DNA of 57,307 nt from positions 1,018,809 to 1,076,115 of the forward strand of contig NZ_LN611425.1 in NCBI RefSeq assembly GCF_000821245.2, written 5' to 3'. The position numbers were made by a program, and so were the translations under genes. Position 1 is the stretch's first letter; every line of letters begins with the position of its first letter. The notes beneath the pieces were generated by a model. That model worked only from the letters and a program-made list of their open reading frames with translations. It ran no database searches and was not told the DNA's origin. Source of the stretch: Virgibacillus senegalensis (GTDB taxonomy: Bacteria; Bacillota; Bacilli; Bacillales; Amphibacillaceae). Positions 1 to 11,364 of this stretch are shown piece after piece.

Positions 1-18
1 TATGACAAAATGACGTTG

Positions 19-92
19 CACTCATATCCCTCTCTTTTTCCTTTGGTGTCAGCAACTTTAGGGTAACAGAGAGAGGGAATGAGTGTATTTTT
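19..92 (+). terminator. Large-loop hairpin with T-run at left edge
   Basis: The arms at 19-35 (cactcatatccctctct) and 70-85 (agagagggaatgagtg) pair with one unpaired base. The right arm is followed by tattttttt. The loop is long (34 nt), so this is a plausible rather than certain intrinsic terminator. It would serve a plus-strand gene lying left of the window. Confidence 0.45.
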
Positions 93-129
93 TTGCACAC
101 TACAGGAACACCCATCACAACAGGGGACA

Positions 130-151
130 CCACCACATTCAGTATAGAGCC
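130..151. repeat. Terminal fragment of dispersed repeat, copy 1
   Basis: These 22 bases (ccaccacattcagtatagag, then cc) recur exactly at 55242-55263. Read on the minus strand, the ends of the longer elements at 21521 and 26748 are close variants (cacaccaccacattgacaga, then gaacc). It is probably the surviving end of the same intergenic element. Apart from the two hairpins, nothing else is seen in bases 1-356. Confidence 0.55.
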
Positions 152-227
152 CGATTTTCACAGCTAATGTGAAACGAATCGTTAAACTAATGAAGGAATA
201 AAGGGCACAAATCACTTGAAATTAGAT

Positions 228-273
228 AAAAAGCGGTCTGTATGGAAATCAAATTCCATACAGACCGCTTTTT
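228..273 (-). terminator. Bidirectional terminator after pdhD
   Basis: A perfect 20-bp inverted repeat (228-247 against 254-273) with a 6-nt loop. It has an A-run on the left and a T-run on the right, so it can stop transcription from either side. It lies about 84 bases past the pdhD stop and is the likely end of the pdh operon. Confidence 0.85.
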
Positions 274-356
274 TAAAATTCTACTTTTCAAAGACCTTCA
301 TTTTTTCAGTGCCTCAGAAAACTTCTGGGGTTTTGTTTTGAAATCACAAGTCTATA

Positions 357-1766
357 TTACTTTGTAATATGAATTGGGCTACCAATAGCTACTTCTGCAG
401 CTTCCATGGTAATTTCACCAAGCGTTGGATGTGCATGGATTGTAAGAGCTAAATCTTCAGCAGTCATGCCTGCTTCAATAGCCAAGCCTAATTCAGCGAT
501 CATGTCGCTGGCATTCGGTCCGGCGATTTGAGCTCCGATAACCAAGCCATCATCTTTTCTAGTAATAAGTTTTAAGAAACCATCACTTTCATTTAGTGAC
601 AATGCACGCCCATTAGCAGCGAATGGGAATTTAGATGCTTTTACATCATATCCGTCATCCTTGGCGCTTTGCTCGTCATATCCAACTGTAGCCAATTCTG
701 GCTCGGAGAATACAACAGCAGGAATTCCATTGTAATCTATTTCAGATTTTTCACCGCCGATAACTTCAGCAGCTATTTTTCCTTCATAGGAAGCTTTATG
801 AGCAAGCGGAGGTCCGGCTACAATATCACCAATAGCGAAGATATTATCTACGTTTGTCCGGCACTGCTTGTCAATTTTGATCAAGCCTCTATCATCCATT
901 TCAATGCCTACCTGCTCAAGACCGATTTCAGCAGTATTTGGACGACGACCAACAGTGACTAGTACGTAATCAGCTTCGATAACCTCTTCTTTATCTTTTG
1001 CTTCATAGGTCACTTTTACCCCATTGTCTGTTTCTTCTACGCCTTTAGCCATAGCATTGGTGACAATCTCCACACCTTTAGACTTCAGACGGCGTTTGAC
1101 GATGGAAGTCATCTGCTTTTCAAATCCGCCGAGAATATCATTCGTACCTTCCAAAATGGTTACTTTTGTACCAAAGTTAGCATATGCTGTACCAAGCTCA
1201 GTACCGACATAGCCTCCGCCGATTACAATCAATTTCTCAGGAATTTCATCCAAGTTAAGTGCCCCGGTAGAGTCAAGAACACGATTGGAGAATTTGAAAG
1301 TTGGAAGTTCTATCGGGCTAGAACCTGTTGCGATAATACAGTTGTTAAAAGTGTATGTTTGAGAGTTTTTCTCATCCATCACTCTTACCGTATTTTTGTC
1401 TACAAAGTACACTTCTCCTTTTACGATGTCCACTTTGTTCGCCTTCAAGAGTCCTTCTACACCGCTTGTCAATTTATTGACAACAGAACCTTTCCATTCT
1501 TGGACTTTGGAGAAATCAACGCTTACGTTCTCCGTTTTAATGCCAAGCTCTTCGTCGCCATGCGCTTGTTCTACACGGTGGCCCGCTTGAATTAAAGCCT
1601 TGGAAGGAATACATCCGACGTTTAAGCATACGCCTCCCAAATTGCCTTTATCGACAATTGTAACCTTTTGGCCGGTTTGTGCAGCCCGGATGGCGGCTAC
1701 ATAGCCGCCAGGTCCAGCGCCGACTACCAGTGTATCTAATTCGATTGGGAAATCTCCTACTACCAT
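357..1766 (-). CDS. pdhD: Dihydrolipoyl dehydrogenase (E3)
   Basis: This 469-residue FAD enzyme reoxidises the dihydrolipoyl groups of 2-oxo acid dehydrogenase complexes and passes electrons to NAD+. Visible features are the N-terminal FAD fold [12 protein letters not shown], the redox disulfide motif [14 protein letters not shown] near residue 45, a second Rossmann motif [11 protein letters not shown] near 185, and the C-terminal HAHPTLGE carrying the catalytic His-Glu pair. Length is normal for the family. The ATG at 1766 has a GGAGG site 8 bases upstream. It is the last gene of pdhABCD, three bases after pdhC, and a strong terminator follows. The E3 may also be shared with the 2-oxoglutarate complex. 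Confidence 0.98.
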   Translation of the reverse strand: MVVGDFPIELDTLVVGAGPGGYVAAIRAAQTGQKVTIVDKGNLGGVCLNVGCIPSKALIQAGHRVEQAHGDEELGIKTENVSVDFSKVQEWKGSVVNKLTSGVEGLLKANKVDIVKGEVYFVDKNTVRVMDEKNSQTYTFNNCIIATGSSPIELPTFKFSNRVLDSTGALNLDEIPEKLIVIGGGYVGTELGTAYANFGTKVTILEGTNDILGGFEKQMTSIVKRRLKSKGVEIVTNAMAKGVEETDNGVKVTYEAKDKEEVIEADYVLVTVGRRPNTAEIGLEQVGIEMDDRGLIKIDKQCRTNVDNIFAIGDIVAGPPLAHKASYEGKIAAEVIGGEKSEIDYNGIPAVVFSEPELATVGYDEQSAKDDGYDVKASKFPFAANGRALSLNESDGFLKLITRKDDGLVIGAQIAGPNASDMIAELGLAIEAGMTAEDLALTIHAHPTLGEITMEAAEVAIGSPIHITK

Positions 1767-1769
1767 AAT

Positions 1770-3053
1770 TTACGCCTCCATCATAATTAATTGTGGATCG
1801 TTCAACAGACGCTTGATTTGGTTTAGTGCCATTTGGGCAGTAGCGCCGTCTACGATACGGTGGTCAAAGCTTAAGGATAGAGCCAATACAGGAGCTACCA
1901 CAATTTCACCGTCACGTACGATAGGTTTTTCAGCGATACGTCCAATTCCTAAGATGGCCGCTTCTGGGTAGTTAAGCACAGGTGTGAACCACTGTCCGCC
2001 TGCAGAACCAATATTGGAAATAGTGCTTGATGCACCTTTCATTTCGTTCGGACTTAGTTTACCATCTCTGGCTTTAACTGCCAATTCATTGATTTCTTGA
2101 GAAATAGCAAAAATGGATTTTGCATCGGCATTTTTTACAACCGGAACTAGCAAGCCTTTATCAGTATCAGCAGCTATACCGATATTGTAATAATGCTTCT
2201 GAACGATTTCATCCGCATTTTCATCAATCGATGCATTTAAAATCGGATATTTTCTCAATGCAGAAACCAAAGCTTTTACTACATACGGAAGATAAGTTAA
2301 CTTGATTTCCTGTTCTGCAGCAACTTGTTTGAATTTCTTTCTGTGTGCTACTAGCTCGGTTACATCCACTTCATCGTGAAGCGTTACGTGTGGAGCTTTT
2401 GTTTTCGAATTAACCATCGCTTTAGCAATCGACTTACGGATACCGCTCATTTTCTCACGAGTTTCAGGGAACTCTCCTTCTGGAACCGTCTGAGCAGCTG
2501 CTGGAGCAGCAGTTTTGTCCTCGGCAGGCTGTTGCTCTGTTTGTTCAGCAGCAGGCTGGCCTCCGTTCAAGTAGCTGTCCACATCTTCTTTTGTAACTCG
2601 GCCATTTTTACCTGAGCCCTGTACCTTCGAAATTTTCACGTTGTTATCGCGGGCATATTTACGTACAGAAGGCATGGCGATGACACGTTTGTCAGAATCT
2701 TCATCGCTCTCATCTGCACTTGCAGCAGGCTGTTCGTCTGCAGCTGGTTTTTCTTCTGATTCAGAAGCTTGTTCTTCTTTTGCAGGTGCTTCTTCTTCCC
2801 CACTATCTTCATAACCTTCTGCGTCAAGCGTGATAATGACGTCACCTACTACGGCAACCGTACCTTCTTCCACTTTCACATCTTTGACAGTACCCTCTAC
2901 TGGAGATGGAATTTCTACAACTGCTTTGTCGTTTTGCACTTCACAAAGCACGTCATCCTCATTGACTTGGTCGCCTTCTTTGACAAACCATTTTACTATT
3001 TCACCTTCATGGATACCTTCACCGATATCCGGAAGCTTGAATTCAAAAGCCAT
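1770..3053 (-). CDS. pdhC: Pyruvate dehydrogenase E2, dihydrolipoamide acetyltransferase
   Basis: This 427-residue core enzyme moves acetyl groups from lipoamide to CoA. The domains in order are: one lipoyl domain with lysine in the motif [10 protein letters not shown] near residue 43; a Glu/Ala/Gln-rich linker at about 80-115; a peripheral-subunit-binding domain ([10 protein letters not shown], near 127); a second Ala/Pro/Gln-rich linker; and the acyltransferase domain ending in the catalytic motif [10 protein letters not shown] near 400. A single lipoyl domain is usual in Bacillus. The ATG at 3053 follows AGGAGG. It sits between pdhB (27 bases upstream) and pdhD (3 bases downstream). Confidence 0.98.
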   Translation of the reverse strand: MAFEFKLPDIGEGIHEGEIVKWFVKEGDQVNEDDVLCEVQNDKAVVEIPSPVEGTVKDVKVEEGTVAVVGDVIITLDAEGYEDSGEEEAPAKEEQASESEEKPAADEQPAASADESDEDSDKRVIAMPSVRKYARDNNVKISKVQGSGKNGRVTKEDVDSYLNGGQPAAEQTEQQPAEDKTAAPAAAQTVPEGEFPETREKMSGIRKSIAKAMVNSKTKAPHVTLHDEVDVTELVAHRKKFKQVAAEQEIKLTYLPYVVKALVSALRKYPILNASIDENADEIVQKHYYNIGIAADTDKGLLVPVVKNADAKSIFAISQEINELAVKARDGKLSPNEMKGASSTISNIGSAGGQWFTPVLNYPEAAILGIGRIAEKPIVRDGEIVVAPVLALSLSFDHRIVDGATAQMALNQIKRLLNDPQLIMMEA

Positions 3054-3080
3054 TTATATTGCCTCCTATTCAGGTTCTCT

Positions 3081-4058
3081 TTAGAAATTAACTACTTGGT
3101 TGACTCTTTCAATAATGTCGTTATAGTTTGGAAGCCAAACTTCTTCTGCTTGAGAGAACGCATAGACCGTATCAGGAGCAGTAACCCGCAATACAGGTGC
3201 TTCCAAATGAAGAATAGCGCGTTCTTGAATTTCAGCAATGATATGAGCAGCAACACCAGCTTGGCGTTGTGCTTCTTGAACTACTACTACACGGTTTGTT
3301 TTCTTCACAGATTCCAAGATTGTCTCCATGTCGATCGGCATAACGGTTCTAAGGTCGATTACTTCCGCGCTGATGCCATTCTTTTCAAGCTCTTCTGCAG
3401 CTTTCAAAGAGGAGTGAACCATTGCCCCGTAGGCTACAAGCGTTACATCTGTACCTTCACGTTTCACTTCTGCTTTGCCAAGTTCGATCGTGTATTCCTC
3501 TTCCGGAACTTCTTCACGGAAAGAACGGTACAGCTTCATGTGCTCAAGAAATACAACAGGATCATTATCACGAATGGATGAAATCAATAATCCCTTTGCA
3601 TCGTAAGGAGAAGAAGGAATGACAACTTTCATACCAGGCTGCTGTGCGATAAGTCCTTCCAATGAGTCAGCGTGTAATTCTGGAGTATGAACACCACCGC
3701 CGAACGGAGAACGGATTGTGACCGGCTGTGCCTGTGTACCGCCAGAACGGTAACGCATACGAGCCATTTGGCCGTTGATTGCGTCCATCGCTTCATATAC
3801 GAAGCCGAAGAATTGAATTTCAGGTACTGGGCGGAATCCTTGCAATGCAAGTCCAATGGAGATGCCGCCGATACCAGATTCAGCAAGCGGGGTGTCAAAC
3901 ACGCGATCTTCCCCGAACTCATCTTGAAGTCCTTCAGTGGCACGGAAAACACCGCCGTTTTTACCGACGTCTTCCCCGTAAACCAGCACATTTTCGTCAT
4001 TTTTCAATTCAGTGCGCAAGGCATCTGTAATTGCTTGGATCATTGTCATTTGAGCCAT
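3081..4058 (-). CDS. pdhB: Pyruvate dehydrogenase E1 beta subunit
   Basis: This 325-residue beta subunit completes the thiamine-diphosphate enzyme that decarboxylates pyruvate and acetylates E2. It shows the transketolase-like pyrimidine-binding domain ([16 protein letters not shown] near residue 26) followed by the C-terminal transketolase domain (DLRTVMPID). The sequence is full length for the family. It starts three bases after the pdhA stop, with AAAGGAG lying inside the end of pdhA, so the two subunits are probably translated together. A branched-chain 2-oxo acid E1 beta is the main alternative, but the pdhABCD order makes pyruvate the likely substrate. Confidence 0.97.
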   Translation of the reverse strand: MAQMTMIQAITDALRTELKNDENVLVYGEDVGKNGGVFRATEGLQDEFGEDRVFDTPLAESGIGGISIGLALQGFRPVPEIQFFGFVYEAMDAINGQMARMRYRSGGTQAQPVTIRSPFGGGVHTPELHADSLEGLIAQQPGMKVVIPSSPYDAKGLLISSIRDNDPVVFLEHMKLYRSFREEVPEEEYTIELGKAEVKREGTDVTLVAYGAMVHSSLKAAEELEKNGISAEVIDLRTVMPIDMETILESVKKTNRVVVVQEAQRQAGVAAHIIAEIQERAILHLEAPVLRVTAPDTVYAFSQAEEVWLPNYNDIIERVNQVVNF

Positions 4059-4061
4059 GAT

Positions 4062-5424
<1,363 letters not shown>

Positions 5425-5430
5425 GGTTTA

Positions 5431-5459
5431 ATTTTAGCTCATTAAAATTGGATGGTCAA
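5431..5459 (-). promoter_or_regulatory. Sigma-A promoter for pdhABCD
   Basis: Read on the minus strand: TTGACC (5459-5454), a 17-bp spacer, then TAAAAT (5436-5431). Each hexamer matches consensus at 5 of 6 positions. It is the best promoter in the 515-bp gap upstream of pdhA. Confidence 0.6.
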
Positions 5460-5621
5460 ACACTTTACCTTTGCGGTTTGTATTTTTTTCTAAGATAAAC
5501 GGGCGGACTACAGGTCCTCCCCGCCAAGTTGCCGTCCTTTCTATCAAATAGCTGTTTCAGCATTTTCACCTTACTGTATTACTAGTAGACAAATTTTAAT
5601 AGGCTTCCATTCTTTCTGCAC

Positions 5622-5651
5622 AAAAAAACCTCCACACATCCATTGTGGAGG
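5622..5651 (-). terminator. Terminator after the YkyA gene
   Basis: Minus-strand hairpin cctccaca/tgtggagg with a 7-nt loop, followed by seven T residues. It lies 9 bases past the stop of the YkyA-type gene. Confidence 0.88.
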
Positions 5652-5659
5652 ACGTTACT

Positions 5660-6403
5660 CTATTCAGCTTTTTTACTATCCTGCTCATGGTCGTCTTCTT
5701 TACTATCGCTATCTGCGTCGCCTTGATTGTCTGACTCATTTTCCACTTGTCTTTCATATTCAACATTCAAATCAGCCTGGTTATAGAAATCTTGCTTCAA
5801 TTGATTATAATCTTCCGTTTTTTGGTTGAACGATTCATTGGCAGAAATCACTTTATCGTAGTTTGCATTGATTACATCAATTTGCTCCTTCAACTCTTCT
5901 TCCTGGAGACTCTCATCTTGAAGCATCTCGTACAACTTCCGGTCCTGCTCCAAGGCTGATTGGTAAGATTCATTCAGTTCCTGATAAGCCTGATACCTTT
6001 CATCCATGACACCCATCATCTCAGTGGCAGTGGTCTGTACCTTATCGTCTTCCAATTCTTCGACCAGAGATTCAACTTTATCGAATTCCGACTTCGCCGA
6101 TTCGATGCTTTCTTTTTCAGAGGCCAATAGTTCTTCCCTCTGGTCAATTAATCCTAAAGCTTCCTCTGATAATGTTTTAACCTGGTCAAACTCTTCCATT
6201 CCCAGTGTAATGATTTCATTATATAGGTCTTTTTCCTTCTTCTCGAGTTCCACCAGCGGCTGTTGCTGTTCTGCAAAACCCTTTTCCTGTGTAACAGCCT
6301 CCTCTAAATGGTCGTACATTTTTTCTGCTGGAGACTGCCCGCTACAGGCCGCCAACACGAACACCAGTATCCCTGAAAGGATTAAAATACTCTTCCGCGG
6401 CAA
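5660..6403 (-). CDS. ykyA: YkyA-family lipoprotein
   Basis: This is a 247-residue secreted lipoprotein of the YkyA family, putative cell-wall-associated proteins of unknown function. A short signal peptide ends in the lipobox VLAAC, so Cys-20 should be lipidated. The remainder is almost entirely charged, Glu/Gln/Lys-rich helix suited to long coiled coils, with an acidic C-terminal tail (DSDSKEDD). The start is TTG at 6403, set by AGGAGGAG seven bases upstream; no ATG precedes the signal sequence. It is monocistronic, with its own terminator, between the pdh operon and divergent def, as in Bacillus. Confidence 0.88.
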   Translation of the reverse strand: MPRKSILILSGILVFVLAACSGQSPAEKMYDHLEEAVTQEKGFAEQQQPLVELEKKEKDLYNEIITLGMEEFDQVKTLSEEALGLIDQREELLASEKESIESAKSEFDKVESLVEELEDDKVQTTATEMMGVMDERYQAYQELNESYQSALEQDRKLYEMLQDESLQEEELKEQIDVINANYDKVISANESFNQKTEDYNQLKQDFYNQADLNVEYERQVENESDNQGDADSDSKEDDHEQDSKKAE

Positions 6404-6641
6404 TGATTCTCCTCCTATCTTCCGGCTGAATGATCTTTTATGTAGTTTCGATTACTTTTTCAATCATATAATAATTCAAACAGATTATAAAGCGGTTTTC
6501 CATCCTAAAACGGTGGATATTCTAGTTTATGAGGAAGAACTTCAAACATTCTTGCTACGGGTGAAGTATTTCCTTTTCCGCCGTTTGCAGTTGTGTGTTA
6601 AACTAAAAATCACCAAAGTATGCAGCTTAGGAGTGAAAGTT

Positions 6642-7193
6642 ATGATAACGATGGATGATATTGTCCGGGAGGGCAACCCGATACTGACTAAAACGGCTGA
6701 AGAAGTTTCTCTGCCGCCGACAGAGGAAGAAACAGAGACACTGAAAGAAATGCTGCAATTTTTAAAAAACAGCCAGGATGAAAAAATTGCTGAACAATAT
6801 AAATTACGAGCAGGTGTCGGACTTGCGGCACCGCAAATAGGTATATCAAAACGTATGGTTGCAGTCCATTTTGAGGACTTTGATGGCAAACAATACAGCT
6901 ACGGCCTTTTCAATCCCCGGATTGTCAGCCATTCTGTGGAGAAAGCTTATCTTTCAACTGGCGAGGGCTGTTTATCCGTAGACCGTGAAGTGCCTGGTTA
7001 CGTTCCTCGCTATGCGAGAATTACCGTGAAAGCAACTGATTTGGAAGGAAATCCGGTAAAACTCCGTTTAAGAGGATATGCTGCCATTGTATTTCAACAC
7101 GAAATCGACCATCTGAATGGTATCATGTTTTACGACTACATCAATCCAGCCAACCCATTTGAAGCGCCGGAAAACTCCAGGCCAATCGAGTAA
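6642..7193 (+). CDS. def: Peptide deformylase
   Basis: This 183-residue metalloenzyme removes the N-formyl group from new proteins. All three family motifs are present: [10 protein letters not shown] (58-67), EGCLS with metal ligand Cys-110, and HEIDH with ligands His-153 and His-157 and catalytic Glu-154. The insert-containing N-terminal half matches type 2 deformylases of Gram-positive bacteria (DefB/YkrB). The reading frame is open for about 210 codons upstream, but that part is antisense to ykyA. The ATG at 6642, after a GGAG-type site, gives the normal N-terminus [12 protein letters not shown] strong terminator follows. Confidence 0.96.
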   Translation: MITMDDIVREGNPILTKTAEEVSLPPTEEETETLKEMLQFLKNSQDEKIAEQYKLRAGVGLAAPQIGISKRMVAVHFEDFDGKQYSYGLFNPRIVSHSVEKAYLSTGEGCLSVDREVPGYVPRYARITVKATDLEGNPVKLRLRGYAAIVFQHEIDHLNGIMFYDYINPANPFEAPENSRPIE

Positions 7194-7206
7194 TTTCAGC
7201 ACGTAA

Positions 7207-7254
7207 AGGGGGCTGCCGGCATAAGCTGTAAAAGTTATGCCGGCAGCCCCTTTT
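7207..7254. terminator. Strong terminator after def
   Basis: A GC-rich stem of about 16-17 bp (gggggctgccggcataa at 7208-7224 against ttatgccggcagcccc at 7235-7250) followed by ttttg. It is probably shared with the convergent HAD phosphatase gene, because AAA precedes the left arm. Confidence 0.9.
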
Positions 7255-7358
7255 GTCTAACAAAGGTATAAAACAGGTATCAAGACCAGCTACCGATATG
7301 TCTGTCCCCTCAGTCTGTTTGAATCAAGTTAAAAGAAACCTGTTTTTATTCTCGTCCC

Positions 7359-8132
7359 CTACAACAAACCGAGTTGCGCCATACCCTTAGCCAAGCCCGC
7401 ATCGTCTACTTCTCCGATGACATGGTCGGCCACTGCTTTCAATTCAGGTACAGCATTCCCCATTGCCACTCCGGTACCTACATGCTTAATCATTTCGATA
7501 TCATTAAGCCCATCTCCAAACGCATAAGCATCTTCTATGTTTAACCCGCTTGCCTCAATCAGTTTGTTCACCCCTACAGCTTTCGATCCACCGCCTGGAA
7601 GCACATCGCATGAATATTCATGCCACCTGATCAAAGTGAAGGAATCATCGTCGGTGTCGTATGCCGTCTCTTCATTATTCTCACAAAATAACAACGCCTG
7701 GTAAATTTCCTTTTTGTAAAAATATTCAGGATCCACTTCCGGATACGCAAACTTCAAAGTGGACAGGCTATCAGCAATAAACGGGTCTTCCTTTACTGAA
7801 GCACGCATCCCTTCGTGGTTCAAGTACACCATGGCATGTCCGGATTGCTTTGCTTTTTTAGTGAGCGCGGTCAGCTGCTCCATAGTCAATGGATTCTCAT
7901 ATACTGTTTTCCCATCTAAGACCACATATTGTCCATTGAAACAAACATAAGAATCGATATCCAAATCTCTACGGATCCCTTCAATCATGAAGGGTGCCCT
8001 TCCTGTCGCGATTGCCACGTGGATTCCTTTCGCTTTCAGTTTTTTAACCGCTAGTTTCGTTTCCAACGGGATTTTCTTTTCGTGATCGACGATGGTGCCA
8101 TCTATATCCAAAAATACAATCTTATCCGCCAT
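7359..8132 (-). CDS. ykrA: Cof-type HAD family hydrolase (YkrA-like)
   Basis: This is a cytosolic HAD-superfamily phosphatase of the Cof/IIB subfamily, which typically act on sugar phosphates or flavin mononucleotide; the substrate cannot be read from sequence. Motif I is FLDIDGTIVD at the N-terminus with the nucleophile Asp. Motif II is AIATGR, and motifs III/IV include GDGLNDIEMI near the C-terminus (Cof signature). The ATG at 8132 is preferred because the GGGGGA site lies about 7 bases upstream; the ATG at 8138 almost touches that site. The length of 257 residues is normal. Confidence 0.9.
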   Translation of the reverse strand: MADKIVFLDIDGTIVDHEKKIPLETKLAVKKLKAKGIHVAIATGRAPFMIEGIRRDLDIDSYVCFNGQYVVLDGKTVYENPLTMEQLTALTKKAKQSGHAMVYLNHEGMRASVKEDPFIADSLSTLKFAYPEVDPEYFYKKEIYQALLFCENNEETAYDTDDDSFTLIRWHEYSCDVLPGGGSKAVGVNKLIEASGLNIEDAYAFGDGLNDIEMIKHVGTGVAMGNAVPELKAVADHVIGEVDDAGLAKGMAQLGLL

Positions 8133-8334
8133 ATTCATTCCCCCAATATCATCTTTTCAGTCATTTATTCCATCTGCAGCCCTTGTTTCCATTAAAGCTG
8201 GCAAAATGCGAAATTCTGCATCCAGCTAGTATAAGTTGGCTGGTTCAGTAAAAAATATCATCACACGAGGCAGCAAAAAACTCAAGAAAAATACGGCTGA
8301 AACAGAAAAAATTAAAATTAGAAGCGCGTTTCTA

Positions 8335-8363
8335 TTTCAATATTTGCCATTTCATACTATACT
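8335..8363 (+). promoter_or_regulatory. Candidate sigma-A promoter upstream of micro-ORF and rpoY-rnjA
   Basis: TTTCAA (8335-8340), a 17-bp spacer, then TATACT (8358-8363). The -35 box is weak and the -10 box is good. It would drive the 33-codon ORF and possibly read on into rpoY-rnjA. Confidence 0.35.
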
Positions 8364-8441
8364 ATAAACAATAGGGATTGGATCGGTAAACGTTTTTCTG
8401 TTGCTTTTCTTTGTGTATAAGGAAAGGAGCTGTACGTAATC

Positions 8442-8543
8442 ATGTTAAAACGTTTGAGGGAAAAATTGAAAAAACAATGGAAAGGTCTGTTAGGTCGCGG
8501 TCGCAAAGGCGTACCTAGTACTTTTGAAAATGACTGCCACTGA
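8442..8543 (+). CDS. 33-residue basic micropeptide (candidate)
   Basis: A very short ORF, ATG to TGA, encoding 33 residues. The first 24 are strongly basic and amphipathic (MLKRLREKLKKQWKGLLG, then more Arg/Lys), and the C-terminus is a distinct neutral tail ending STFENDCH. A GGAG-containing purine stretch lies 12 bases upstream, slightly long spacing. It lies alone 100 bases before rpoY-rnjA, after a plausible promoter, and is not antisense to anything. The biased composition and clean stop suggest a real peptide. I do not recognise the family, so function is unknown. Confidence 0.45.
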   Translation: MLKRLREKLKKQWKGLLGRGRKGVPSTFENDCH

Positions 8544-8645
8544 ATACCCCCCGCTGCGTTTTTGTTACTGTATTTTTACTGATAATCATACGCTATGAAA
8601 AAGGATAAAACTGGTAATACAAGCTATTAAGGAGAGATAATAATT

Positions 8646-8855
8646 ATGGTATATAAAATACTTTACCAGGAGTTACCGGAAGAAATTCCAGTGCGTGAGC
8701 GCACAAAAAGCTTATATTTCGAAGCTGAATCAGAACGTCAAGTAAGAAAAGAACTAGCCAATCGCAAAATTAATATCGAGTTTATCCAGCAGCTTGATGA
8801 AACACACCTTGAATATGAAAAACAATCACCCGATTTTAAAGTGGAGTCTGTCTGA
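8646..8855 (+). CDS. rpoY: RNA polymerase epsilon subunit
   Basis: This 69-residue protein of the DUF1447/YkzG family is the small epsilon subunit that binds the beta-prime side of RNA polymerase in Firmicutes. Recognition rests on the N-terminus MVYKILYQ, the RTKSLYFEAESE segment, and the invariant position directly before rnjA. AGGAGAG lies 9 bases before the ATG. It ends three bases before the rnjA start, so the two form a tightly coupled operon linking a transcription subunit to an RNA-decay enzyme, as in Bacillus. Confidence 0.96.
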   Translation: MVYKILYQELPEEIPVRERTKSLYFEAESERQVRKELANRKINIEFIQQLDETHLEYEKQSPDFKVESV

Positions 8856-8858
8856 TAA

Positions 8859-10526
8859 ATGAAATTTGTGAAAAATGATCAGACAGCGGTTTTTGCACTA
8901 GGCGGTTTGGGAGAAATCGGCAAAAACATGTACGGGGTTCAGTTCCAGGATGAAATCATCATTGTTGATTCTGGAATCAAATTCCCGGAAGATGAATTGC
9001 TCGGTATCGATTATGTCATCCCGGATTACACGTACCTTGTGCAAAACCAAGATAAAATTAAAGGGGTATTCATCACCCACGGACATGAGGATCATATCGG
9101 CGGTATTCCTTACCTGCTGAAACAAATCAATGTCCCGATCTATGCTGGAAAACTTGCGATTGGATTAATCAGAAATAAATTGGACGAGCACGGCCTCTTG
9201 CGAAATGCTAAATTAAATACATTCCAAGAAGACGACGTCATTAAATTCCGTAAAACATCAGTTACCTTTTTCAGAACCACTCATAGCATTCCTGATTCCT
9301 ATGGAATCGTAATCAAAACACCACCAGGAAACATCGTTCACACCGGTGATTTCAAATTTGATTTCACACCGGTAGGCGAACCGGCAAACCTGGCGAAAAT
9401 GGCCGAAATCGGCAAAGAAGGTGTTCTCTGCTTATTATCAGACAGTACAAACAGCGAGGTGCCCGGTTTCACCAAATCCGAACGTGTTGTTGGCAGCAGT
9501 ATCAATGATATCTTCGCCAGAACAAGTGGCAGATTGATATTCGCAACCTTTGCATCCAACATCCACCGCTTGCAGCAAGTAGTGGAATCCGCCGTTCGGC
9601 ATAACCGGAAAGTGGCGGTATTTGGCAGAAGTATGGAGGCGTCCATTAATATCGGTCTCGAGCTTGGCTATATAAAAGCTCCAAAGGATACCTTTATTGA
9701 CGCTCAGCAACTTAACAGACTGCCGGCAAATGAAGTGACGATTCTTTGTACAGGCTCTCAAGGCGAACCAATGGCTGCCCTTTCCCGAGTTGCCAATGGA
9801 ACGCATCGGCAAATTCAGATTATACCTGGCGATACGGTCGTATTTTCTTCCTCTCCAATCCCTGGAAATACCGTAAGCGTCAGCAGAACCATCAACATGC
9901 TATATCGTGCCGGTGCTGAAGTTATACACGGACCGTTAAATGATATTCATACCTCGGGTCACGGCAGTCAGCAGGAACAAATGCTGATGCTGCGCCTTAT
10001 CAGGCCTAAGTATTTCATGGCTATTCACGGGGAATACCGGATGTTAAAAGAGCATACCAAGCTTGCAAATGCTTGTGATATTGATCCTGGCAATTGTTTT
10101 GTCATGGATAATGGAGATGTCCTCGCTTTAGGTAAGGATAATGCTGCCGTAGCCGGCAAAATCCCGTCCGGTTCTGTCTATGTTGACGGCAGCGGTATCG
10201 GCGATATCGGAAACATCGTGCTTCGTGACCGCCGTATTCTTTCGGAAGAAGGTTTAGTAATTGTAGTCGTGAGCATTGATATGAAAGAATTCAAAATCGC
10301 ATCTGGTCCAGACATTATCTCACGAGGATTCGTCTACATGAGAGAGTCAGAAGACCTTATCAAAGAGGCCCAAAAGCTTGTTTCCTCTCACCTTAATAAA
10401 GTGATGGAACGGCGGACGACACAATGGTCGGAAATCAAGAATGAGATAACCGACACGATTGCACCTTTCCTATACGAAAAAACGAAGCGTAAACCTATGG
10501 TCCTACCTATCATTATGGAAGTTTGA
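8859..10526 (+). CDS. rnjA: Ribonuclease J1
   Basis: This 555-residue beta-CASP metallo-beta-lactamase nuclease has both endonuclease and 5'-3' exonuclease activity in mRNA turnover and 16S rRNA maturation. The zinc motif HGHEDHIGG is at 74-82, followed by a later HTGDFKFD ligand segment, the beta-CASP domain ([18 protein letters not shown]) and the C-terminal domain. Length and all core motifs agree with RNase J1 rather than J2, and linkage to rpoY supports this. A GGAG lies 12 bases upstream inside rpoY, and the start follows the rpoY stop by three bases. Confidence 0.97.
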   Translation: MKFVKNDQTAVFALGGLGEIGKNMYGVQFQDEIIIVDSGIKFPEDELLGIDYVIPDYTYLVQNQDKIKGVFITHGHEDHIGGIPYLLKQINVPIYAGKLAIGLIRNKLDEHGLLRNAKLNTFQEDDVIKFRKTSVTFFRTTHSIPDSYGIVIKTPPGNIVHTGDFKFDFTPVGEPANLAKMAEIGKEGVLCLLSDSTNSEVPGFTKSERVVGSSINDIFARTSGRLIFATFASNIHRLQQVVESAVRHNRKVAVFGRSMEASINIGLELGYIKAPKDTFIDAQQLNRLPANEVTILCTGSQGEPMAALSRVANGTHRQIQIIPGDTVVFSSSPIPGNTVSVSRTINMLYRAGAEVIHGPLNDIHTSGHGSQQEQMLMLRLIRPKYFMAIHGEYRMLKEHTKLANACDIDPGNCFVMDNGDVLALGKDNAAVAGKIPSGSVYVDGSGIGDIGNIVLRDRRILSEEGLVIVVVSIDMKEFKIASGPDIISRGFVYMRESEDLIKEAQKLVSSHLNKVMERRTTQWSEIKNEITDTIAPFLYEKTKRKPMVLPIIMEV

Positions 10527-10537
10527 TTAAAGTAACC

Positions 10538-10569
10538 AGCTGGTCGCAAAACTTGCGGCCAGCTTTTTT
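10538..10569 (+). terminator. Terminator after rnjA
   Basis: Stem agctggtcgcaa (10538-10549) with ttgcggccagct (10553-10564) and a T-run to 10569, directly after the rnjA stop. Confidence 0.88.
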
Positions 10570-10579
10570 CATAATAGAA

Positions 10580-10611
10580 AAGCGCCCTTTCCGGGTATGG
10601 AAAGGGCGCTT
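10580..10611 (-). terminator. Terminator after ktrC
   Basis: A perfect 13-bp stem (aagcgccctttcc, 10580-10592, with ggaaagggcgctt, 10599-10611). On the minus strand it continues into ttttct. It lies 12 bases past the ktrC stop and may work in both directions. Confidence 0.8.
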
Positions 10612-10623
10612 CTTTATTTGTAA

Positions 10624-11292
10624 TTAGTCCTCATCGACTACTAATTGTTTTTCAAACCTGCTAATATCTTTATCGGCCCCGATAACGATCAATACATCGT
10701 CATGGTCGATTACTTCATCCGGCATCGGTGAAACATTGATATTCTTTTCCTGCTTAATCGCCACAACATTACATCCATAGTTAGCACGGATATCCAGATC
10801 AATCAACGTTTTCCCGCTCATTTTGCTTCCAGCCTTTACCTCCGCAATGCTGTATTCATCAGAAAGCTCCAAGTGATCGAGTATATTATTGGATATCATG
10901 CTATGGGCGATGCGCTTACCCATATCTCTTTCCGGATGGACGACATGGTCGGCACCAATCTTATTCAGTACTTTTTCATGGTAATCATTTTGTGCCTTGA
11001 CGGTTATTTTATTGATACCTAATTCCTTAAGCATCAGAGTGGTCAAAATACTTGATTGAATGTTATCACCTATCGCCACGATCACATGATCGAAGTTCCG
11101 GATTCCTAATTCTTTTAATACCTTTTCATCTGTTGTATCTGCGATAACAGCGTGTGATGCGATATTTTTAAACTCGTTGACTTTGTCCTCAGCCAAGTCA
11201 ATTGCTAAAACATGCATCCCTTCTTTACTAAGTTCACGGCAAATACTTCCGCCAAATCGACCGAGTCCGATGACTGCAAATTCTCTACCCAT
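10624..11292 (-). CDS. ktrC: KtrC potassium-channel gating protein (RCK/TrkA family)
   Basis: This 222-residue cytosolic RCK ring protein binds ATP/ADP (and, in the C-terminal domain, c-di-AMP in studied relatives) to gate a KtrB/KtrD potassium channel. RCK_N begins with the Rossmann motif FAVIGLGRFGGSICREL. The segment KAQNDYHEKVLNKIGADHVV is typical of KtrA/KtrC, and RCK_C covers roughly residues 140-222. The reading frame is open 12 codons further upstream. The ATG at 11292 is chosen because GGAGG lies at ideal spacing and homologs begin MxREFAVIG. The membrane subunit is not in this window. Confidence 0.93.
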   Translation of the reverse strand: MGREFAVIGLGRFGGSICRELSKEGMHVLAIDLAEDKVNEFKNIASHAVIADTTDEKVLKELGIRNFDHVIVAIGDNIQSSILTTLMLKELGINKITVKAQNDYHEKVLNKIGADHVVHPERDMGKRIAHSMISNNILDHLELSDEYSIAEVKAGSKMSGKTLIDLDIRANYGCNVVAIKQEKNINVSPMPDEVIDHDDVLIVIGADKDISRFEKQLVVDED

Positions 11293-11364
11293 GCCTTTTC
11301 CTCCAAATCTAATCAATGCTTTCATCATTCTACCATATTTTGTGCAGAAGAGGCAGTGGGAACA

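Noticed and set aside
2769-3581. Open plus-strand frame of 270 codons
   Set aside because: It is antisense across pdhC and pdhB, has no ribosome site, and its translation is Phe/His/Tyr-rich nonsense.
6006-6641. N-terminal extension of the def frame by about 212 codons
   Set aside because: It runs antisense through ykyA. Peptide deformylases start at the ATG at 6642, which has its own ribosome site.
8570-8600. Fur-box-like sequence tgataatcat before rpoY
   Set aside because: Only one half matches the consensus palindrome, and RNA polymerase epsilon/RNase J1 is not an expected Fur target.
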